Shown one piece after another: positions 62,125-64,000 of a DNA stretch of 64,000 nt. The notes under the pieces were generated by a model that ran no database searches, was not told where the DNA came from, and worked only from the letters and a program-made list of their open reading frames with translations. A program made the position numbers and the translations under genes. Location of the stretch: contig CALUFO010000002.1 of the NCBI GenBank assembly GCA_944320015.1, positions 1-64,000 of the forward strand, read 5' to 3'. This DNA is from an uncultured Barnesiella sp. (GTDB taxonomy: Bacteria; Bacteroidota; Bacteroidia; Bacteroidales; Barnesiellaceae). Position 1 is the first letter of the stretch. Each line of letters starts with the position of its first letter.

Positions 62125-62652
62125 TCAGTTCAATTCGTTGATCCATTTTTGGAGCAACTTTTTGGCTCGGGTATATTGTGATCTCGAAGTGCTTTCGGTA
62201 ATGTTCAGCGCATGGGCGATTTCTTTGTGTGAATACCCTTCGACAGCAAACATATTGAAAACCGTTCGAAATCCCGGAGGCAATTGTGCGATGAGTTCCA
62301 TAAGTTCGTCGGCGGATATTTTATCCACAGCCGAGTAGTCGGCCTCTTGCTGTGGGTCCAAGGAATCCAAATCGACACCGTTCCGTAACAGGTCGTTTTT
62401 GCGTAGAGACTCCAATGCGGTGTTCACAAAAACTCGTCGCATCCAACCTTCGAAAGATCCCTCGTAGCTGTAACTCCGTATGGAAGAAAAAACTTTGATA
62501 AACCCCTCTTGTAAAAAGTCCTCTGCCATTTCCCGATTATCGGCGTACCGCAGACACACCGACATCATTTTACGCGCAAAAGTCTCGTAAAGTAGCTTTT
62601 GCGCCGAGGCGTCGTTGTTTTTACAGGCTTCTATCAGTTTTCTTTCATTCAT
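62125..62652 (-). CDS. ECF-type RNA polymerase sigma-70 factor
   Basis: A 175-aa group 4 sigma factor. Region 2 is FARKMMSVCLRYADNREMAEDFLQEGFIKVF (core-binding and -10 recognition, cited here only as FARKMMSVCLRYADN and FLQEGFIKVF). Region 4 has QLPPGFRTVFNMFAVEGYS and HKEIAHALNITESTSRSQYT, the -35 helix-turn-helix. It lacks extra domains. It is followed 26 bp later by the anti-sigma-like barrel gene, so the two very likely form a regulatory pair. Confidence 0.94.
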   Translation of the reverse strand: MNERKLIEACKNNDASAQKLLYETFARKMMSVCLRYADNREMAEDFLQEGFIKVFSSIRSYSYEGSFEGWMRRVFVNTALESLRKNDLLRNGVDLDSLDPQQEADYSAVDKISADELMELIAQLPPGFRTVFNMFAVEGYSHKEIAHALNITESTSRSQYTRAKKLLQKWINELN

Positions 62653-62732
62653 ACCGATTGACTCGGCCTGAATTACTTCTACATATTAATAGACGTAATC
62701 GAGGCCTTTTTTGCTGCATGGAATAAAAAATA

Positions 62733-62779
62733 ATATAGCAGTTCTTTGTTAAATAATATTATCTCAAAGAACCGCTATA
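62733..62779 (-). terminator. Terminator of the DUF1015 gene
   Basis: The stem ATAGCAGTTCTTTG / CAAAGAACCGCTAT (one A-C mismatch) encloses an AT-rich loop, past the stop codon on the minus strand. Confidence 0.75.
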
Positions 62780-62801
62780 TGCGGGGAGTTCGGTGTGACT
62801 C

Positions 62802-64000
62802 TCAATCCAGTTTATGAATGACGAGTCCCGATCTCAATTTGGGTTCAAACCATGTGGTTTTGGGTGGCATGATGTTGCCGGTATCGGCGATATCCATCAA
62901 TTGTTTCATCGATACGGGATATAGGGCCAAAGCCATTTTCATTTCGCCACTGTCTACCCGGCGCTTCAACTCTTCGAGCCCGCGTATGCCGCCAACGAAG
63001 TCGATTCGCTTGTCGGAACGCAAGTCGGTGATGCCCAGAATATCCCGGAGAATTAAGTCGGACGATATTGTCACATCGAGTACCCCGATGGGGTCATTGT
63101 CGTTGTAGGTGCCTTCCTTAGCGGTTAACGAATACCATTTCCCATCGATGTAGAGCGAGAAGTTATGGAGCTTCTCGGGCTTGTATATTTGTGTTCCTTT
63201 CTCCTCGACGATAAAATTCTCGTTGAGCTTTTCGATGAATTGCGCCGGAGTCAACCCGTTCAAATCCTTGACTACCCGGTTGTAATCAATGATTTTGAGC
63301 TGCGAGGCGGGGAAACATACCGCCAAGAAATAGTTGTACTCCTCGTCGCCGCTGTGATTGGCATTTTGTTGCGCTTTCTCATTCCCGACCAATGCGGCGG
63401 CGGCTGTTCGGTGATGTCCGTCGGCGATGTATAGGCTTGGAATCTGAGCAAATATTTCGGTAATTCGGGCAATCGTTTTCTCGTCGTCGATTACCCAAAA
63501 ATGGTGCCCGAATCCGTCGGGTGCGACAAAATCATATTCGGGTGCGACGGCAGTTTCTTTTTGAATGATAGCGTCGAGCTCGGCATTATCGGGATAGGCA
63601 AAGAATACCGGTTCGATATTGGCATTGTTGATGCGGACGTGTTTCATGCGGTCTTCTTCCTTGTCACGACGGGTCAATTCATGTTTTTTGATAACGCCCG
63701 ACATGTAGTCCCCCACATTCGCGCCTACGACCAAGCCGTATTGGGTATGCCCATTCATGGTTTGCGCATAGATATAGTAATGCTCTTTGTTGTCTTGTAC
63801 CAACCACCCTTTTTTTTGGAACATATTGAAGTTCTCGACGGCCTTGTGATAAACTTCGGGGCTGTGTTCATCGGTTCCGGGAGCGAAATCGATTTCGGGC
63901 TTGATGATGTGGTAAAGCGATTTTTCATTGCCTTCTGCTTCTTGACGAGCTTCTTCGGAGTTCAATACATCATAAGGGCGCGACGCGACCTGTTCAACCA
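62802..64000 (-). CDS. DUF1015 family protein, 5' end outside window
   Basis: The frame stays open to the right edge, so the start is not in the window. The ATG at 63965 is not the real start: upstream, VEQVASRPYDVLNSEE continues in frame and contains the SRPYDV motif of DUF1015. Later motifs are YYIYAQTMNGHTQYGLVVGA, LYIADGHHRTAAAALVGNE (conserved HHR) and GLTPAQFIEKL. The family is often found near phosphoserine/serine genes (serC, serA) in Bacteroidetes, but that neighbour is not visible here. Function unknown, probably a cytoplasmic enzyme. Confidence 0.92.
   Translation of the reverse strand, partial: VEQVASRPYDVLNSEEARQEAEGNEKSLYHIIKPEIDFAPGTDEHSPEVYHKAVENFNMFQKKGWLVQDNKEHYYIYAQTMNGHTQYGLVVGANVGDYMSGVIKKHELTRRDKEEDRMKHVRINNANIEPVFFAYPDNAELDAIIQKETAVAPEYDFVAPDGFGHHFWVIDDEKTIARITEIFAQIPSLYIADGHHRTAAAALVGNEKAQQNANHSGDEEYNYFLAVCFPASQLKIIDYNRVVKDLNGLTPAQFIEKLNENFIVEEKGTQIYKPEKLHNFSLYIDGKWYSLTAKEGTYNDNDPIGVLDVTISSDLILRDILGITDLRSDKRIDFVGGIRGLEELKRRVDSGEMKMALALYPVSMKQLMDIADTGNIMPPKTTWFEPKLRSGLVIHKLD

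Overview
This window is chromosomal DNA from a Bacteroidota bacterium, most likely an anaerobic gut member of the order Bacteroidales. The gene content supports this (DUF4270, DUF4290 and DUF5063 proteins, a NigD-like lipoprotein, a GH172/DUF2961 enzyme, the short GlgA-like glycosyltransferase, ThiH-type thiamine synthesis, pyruvate phosphate dikinase). So do many upstream regions with the phylum's promoter pattern TTTG-N19-21-TAnnTTTG. I cannot fix the genus from sequence alone. No rRNA, tRNA or CRISPR array was recognised.

Layout. 1-1016: edge of a probable integrative element, with a partial gene for a protein of tandem excisionase-like helix-turn-helix units and repeat-rich DNA abutting the 3' end of mnmE. 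1017-10282: core genes (mnmE, exported nuclease, pepT, miaA, CapA-like protein, folD, ffh) and small envelope proteins. 10283-20194: lipoproteins, panCD, a GlgA-like protein, a DUF4270 lipoprotein and a very large exported SGNH plus leucine-rich-repeat protein, separated by intergenic DNA packed with a palindromic repeat family and two copies of a 190-bp module. 20195-31354: split ThrE-type exporter, a MetE-like gene under a cobalamin riboswitch, alkaline phosphatase, ppdK, an rRNA uracil methyltransferase and a GH172 enzyme. 31460-33460: a BlaI/BlaR1-type pair with four phased operators. 33537-43181: MFS transporter, outer-membrane protein, then the yicC-gmk-nadD-DUF5063-exonuclease operon facing a tsaB-DUF4290-murA-rimM-nitroreductase run.

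43256-50046: a complete thiamine operon on the minus strand in the order thiD, thiS, TenI-like, thiE, thiG, thiC, thiH, thiF, led by a TPP riboswitch. 50916-58816: a surface-polysaccharide locus (WecA-like initiator, wecB, a GT4 transferase, wecG, gmd, fcl) in which four genes are visibly damaged: a truncated acetyltransferase, a frameshifted glycosyltransferase, an acyltransferase reduced to its two ends, and a wecG with an in-frame amber codon. 58863-64000: an exported CE2-like esterase, a NigD-like lipoprotein, an ECF sigma factor next to an inner-membrane/beta-barrel fusion protein, and the start-truncated DUF1015 gene at the right edge.

The most unusual signal is the palindromic repeat family in the intergenic regions. 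About a dozen copies share constant blocks, but both hairpin arms change sequence from copy to copy while staying self-complementary, and nearly every loop is G-N-A or G-N-N-A. This indicates selection for structure rather than sequence. Other notable points are a MetE-like protein that has lost most zinc ligands yet sits behind a B12 riboswitch, a four-site AACTA-N7-TAGTT operator array, a MurA with Asp in place of the fosfomycin-target Cys, and a ThiF lacking the usual cysteines.
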